Below, one piece after another: positions 59,756 through 64,000 of a stretch of DNA of 64,000 nucleotides. Made by a program: the position numbers and the translations under genes. Numbering within the stretch: the stretch's first letter is position 1; every line of letters starts with the position of its first letter. The notes below the pieces were generated by a model. It had not been told where the DNA came from and did no database searches. It saw only the letters and a list, made by a program, of their open reading frames with translations. Source of the DNA: Herbiconiux ginsengi (GTDB lineage: Bacteria > Actinomycetota > Actinomycetes > Actinomycetales > Microbacteriaceae); assembly GCF_900107435.1 (NCBI RefSeq), contig NZ_FNPZ01000006.1:1-64000 (forward strand). Direction: 5' to 3'.

Positions 59756-61887
59756 TCGACGCGCCGACGGCTGCGCCGGCGCTCGACTACCACTCGCTCA
59801 ACGCGATGCTGAACCTCTACGACGAGAACGGGCTGATCCAGTTCGACAAAGACAAAGAGGCCGCGAAGCAGTACTTCCTGCAGCACGTCAACCAGAACAC
59901 CGTCTTCTTCCACAACCTGCGCGAGCGCCTCGACTACCTGGTCGAGAAGGAGTACTACGAGAAGGAGGTGCTCGACCAGTACTCGTTCGAGTTCATCCAG
60001 CAGCTCAACGACCTCGCCTACTCGAAGAAGTTCCGCTTCGACACCTTCCTCGGCGCCTTCAAGTACTACACGAGCTACACGCTCAAGACCTTCGACGGCA
60101 AGCGCTACCTCGAGCGCTTCGAAGACCGCGTGGTGATGACGGCGCTCGGGCTCGCCCAGGGCGACGAGGAGCTCGCCACGAACCTGGTGGAGGAGATCAT
60201 CGGCGGTCGCTTCCAGCCGGCCACGCCCACCTTCCTGAACACCGGCAAGGCCCAGCGCGGTGAGCTGGTCTCCTGCTTCCTGCTGCGCATCGAAGACAAC
60301 ATGGAGTCGATCGCCCGCGGCATCAACTCGGCTCTGCAGCTGTCCAAGCGCGGCGGCGGCGTGGCCCTGCTGCTGTCGAACATCCGTGAGGCCGGCGCGC
60401 CGATCAAGCAGATCGAGAACCAGTCCTCGGGCATCATCCCCGTGATGAAGCTGCTCGAAGACTCCTTCAGCTACGCCAACCAGCTCGGTGCCCGTCAGGG
60501 TGCCGGCGCGGTCTACCTGAGCGCCCACCACCCCGACATCATGAAGTTCCTCGACACCAAGCGCGAGAACGCGGATGAGAAGATCCGCATCAAGACGCTC
60601 TCGCTCGGTGTCGTCGTGCCCGACATCACCTTCGAACTCGCGAAGAACGACGAAGACATGTACCTCTTCTCGCCCTACGACGTCGAGAAGGTCTACAACC
60701 TGCCCTTCGGCGACATCTCGGTGACCGAGAAGTATCGCGAGATGGTCGACGACCCGCGCATCCGCAAGACCAAGATCAAGGCGCGTGAGTTCTTCCAGAC
60801 CCTCGCCGAGATCCAGTTCGAGTCGGGCTACCCGTACATCATGTACGAAGACACCGTCAACAAGGCGAACCCCATCAAGGGCCGCATCAACATGTCGAAC
60901 CTGTGCTCGGAGATCCTGCAGGTCAACACGCCCACGACGTACAACGAAGACCTGTCCTACGCGTCGATCGGTAAAGACATCTCGTGCAACCTGGGTTCGC
61001 TGAACATCGCGCTCACCATGGACTCGCCCGACTTCGGCCGCACGGTCGAGACCGCCATCCGCGGCCTCACCTCGGTGTCGAACCAATCGCACATCGCGTC
61101 GGTGCGCTCGATCGAAGACGGCAACGACAAGACGCACGCCATCGGTCTCGGCCAGATGAACCTGCACGGCTACCTCGCCCGCGAGCGCGTGTACTACGGC
61201 TCGGAAGAGGGTGTCGACTTCACGAACATCTACTTCTACACCGTGCTGTTCCACGCGCTGCGGGCCTCCAACGCGATCGCGATCGAGCGCGGCGAGAAGT
61301 TCGACGGCTTCGACGACTCGACCTACGCGAGCGGCGAGTTCTTCGACAAGTACACGGATGCGCCGTGGGTGCCGGCGACGACTCGCGTGGCGGAGCTGTT
61401 CGAGACCTCGAACATCCACATCCCCACGCAGGAGGACTGGCTGGCGCTGAAGGCGTCGATCCAGCAGCACGGCATCTACAACCAGAACCTGCAGGCCGTG
61501 CCGCCCACCGGATCGATCTCCTACATCAACAACTCGACCTCGTCGATCCACCCGGTGGCGTCGAAGATCGAGATCCGCAAGGAAGGCAAGATCGGCCGCG
61601 TCTACTACCCGGCGCCGTTCCTCACGAACGACAACCTGGAGTACTACGACGACGCCTACGAGATCGGCGCCGAGAAGATCATCGACACCTACGCCGCGGC
61701 CACGCAGCACGTCGACCAGGGCCTCTCGCTGACGCTGTTCTTCAAGGACACCGCGACCACGCGCGACATCAACAAGGCCCAGATCTACGCCTGGCGCAAG
61801 GGCATCAAGACCATCTACTACATCCGCTTGCGGCAGATGGCCCTTGAGGGCACCGAGCTCGACATGTGCGTCTCGTGCACGCTGTGA
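59740..61887 (+). CDS. nrdE: Class Ib ribonucleotide reductase, large subunit
   Basis: Catalytic subunit (715 aa) that reduces ribonucleoside diphosphates. Motifs: [20 protein letters not shown] with the redox Cys in LVSCFLL, the catalytic triad N387-x-C389-x-E391 in [10 protein letters not shown], the [10 protein letters not shown] loop, and the C-terminal redox-shuttle C-V-S-C-T-L. GTG start overlapping nrdI. Complete and without intein or intron, although a homing endonuclease gene lies only 18 bp downstream. Confidence 0.97.
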   Translation: MEATLIDAPTAAPALDYHSLNAMLNLYDENGLIQFDKDKEAAKQYFLQHVNQNTVFFHNLRERLDYLVEKEYYEKEVLDQYSFEFIQQLNDLAYSKKFRFDTFLGAFKYYTSYTLKTFDGKRYLERFEDRVVMTALGLAQGDEELATNLVEEIIGGRFQPATPTFLNTGKAQRGELVSCFLLRIEDNMESIARGINSALQLSKRGGGVALLLSNIREAGAPIKQIENQSSGIIPVMKLLEDSFSYANQLGARQGAGAVYLSAHHPDIMKFLDTKRENADEKIRIKTLSLGVVVPDITFELAKNDEDMYLFSPYDVEKVYNLPFGDISVTEKYREMVDDPRIRKTKIKAREFFQTLAEIQFESGYPYIMYEDTVNKANPIKGRINMSNLCSEILQVNTPTTYNEDLSYASIGKDISCNLGSLNIALTMDSPDFGRTVETAIRGLTSVSNQSHIASVRSIEDGNDKTHAIGLGQMNLHGYLARERVYYGSEEGVDFTNIYFYTVLFHALRASNAIAIERGEKFDGFDDSTYASGEFFDKYTDAPWVPATTRVAELFETSNIHIPTQEDWLALKASIQQHGIYNQNLQAVPPTGSISYINNSTSSIHPVASKIEIRKEGKIGRVYYPAPFLTNDNLEYYDDAYEIGAEKIIDTYAAATQHVDQGLSLTLFFKDTATTRDINKAQIYAWRKGIKTIYYIRLRQMALEGTELDMCVSCTL

Positions 61888-61905
61888 CGTGCGCTCACTA
61901 GTGCG

Positions 61906-63692
<1,787 letters not shown>

Positions 63693-63730
63693 GCCCCGCC
63701 TGCTCGCCTCCTCGCCGATCATTCGGCTCC

Positions 63731-63774
63731 GACGCCCTCCGCGCACCTGCTCGTCAGCTGTCGCGGAGGGCGTC
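63731..63774. terminator. Terminator after the nrd operon
   Basis: A perfect 13-bp stem (63731-63743 with 63762-63774) around an 18-nt loop, 39 bp after the nrdF stop. No T run. Confidence 0.7.
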
Positions 63775-63832
63775 GTGGGTTTCGGAGGCCGGGGTTGGGC
63801 GCTGATGGGGTCGACGGACGGATCGAGTGCTC

Positions 63833-64000
63833 ATGGGTGCGGGGCTGGTCAACGCGGAAGCCTTCCTGGCCGCGTTGAAGGCACCCGCCCCGGCGCCGGC
63901 GCCCGTGCCGGAGCCCGCGGCGGTCGGGGCGCCCCAGCTGACGGCGACCGGCTCGACGCCGGGAGAGTCTCTGGGGTTCGGCTCGTGGGTGGCCCTGCTC
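63833..64000 (+). CDS. Start of a hypothetical protein (partial)
   Basis: An open frame from ATG at 63833 (or GTG at 63827) runs to the window edge for 56 codons: MGAGLVNAEAFLAALKAP, then a Pro/Ala stretch (APAPAPVPEPAA) and GFGSWVALL. The composition suggests a helix plus flexible linker. No family is recognised and there is no clear ribosome-binding site. Confidence 0.35.
   Translation, partial: MGAGLVNAEAFLAALKAPAPAPAPVPEPAAVGAPQLTATGSTPGESLGFGSWVALL

Overview
The window is a high-GC chromosomal segment of an actinobacterium, most likely a member of Microbacteriaceae. The evidence is the gene order tRNA-Trp, secE, nusG (with a long acidic N-terminal extension), rplK, rplA, rplJ, rplL, the class Ib nrdHIEF cluster, many GTGA/ATGA stop-start overlaps, TAGGCT-like -10 elements, and cell-surface CWB2 and LPXTG proteins. 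The species cannot be named from the sequence alone. No rRNA, CRISPR array, insertion sequence or prophage is seen.

Layout. 1-5239 (minus strand): the start of a sensor kinase, an ABC-2 exporter, an aminotransferase, a MarC protein and an AI-2E-type permease. 5250-7997: tRNA-Trp, secE, nusG, rplK, rplA. 8106-13171: acetyltransferase, CWB2 surface protein, oxidoreductase, DUF998 membrane protein, hydrolase, YqaJ nuclease. 13294-16624 (minus): a thiamine salvage operon, thiM-thiE-thiD/tenA, under a TPP riboswitch. 16676-20981: two-component system, glycosyltransferase, two small proteins. 20998-22254: L10 leader, rplJ, rplL. 22271-28338: TetR/DUF952 pair, then a LacI regulator with an aglEFG-like sugar importer. 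28431-34522: SRPBCC protein, ABC exporter, and a class III cyclase next to an MscS channel with a cyclic-nucleotide-binding domain. 34519-47236: LacI regulator, sugar importer, GH127 enzyme and a 2072-residue wall-anchored glycosidase. This last group matches in content the bifidobacterial HypBA1/HypBA2 system for beta-L-arabino-oligosaccharides of hydroxyproline-rich plant glycoproteins. 47301-53624: a decayed LLM monooxygenase, a leaderless Cys-Cys leader peptide, cbs, a cystathionine gamma-synthase, an alditol-oxidase-like enzyme, an SDR and a TetR. 53661-58785: an adenylate kinase paralog with an internal tandem repeat, TetR, acs, amino-acid permease. 58801-63774: DnaA-box-like sites, then nrdH-nrdI-nrdE-(GIY-YIG homing endonuclease)-nrdF.

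How the genes work together. The two LacI-controlled importers have no ATPase of their own and probably share one encoded elsewhere. The arabinoside locus forms a complete route: wall-anchored release, import, cytoplasmic GH127 cleavage. The cyclase and channel look like a signal generator and receiver, but each lacks a canonical key residue. The cysteine genes appear to be governed by a short peptide containing two cysteine codons. The nrd operon carries a selfish endonuclease gene fused into its translational coupling. The strongest candidates for something new are the leader peptide before cbs, the endonuclease inside nrdEF, the repeat-expanded adenylate kinase, and the degenerate cyclase-channel pair.
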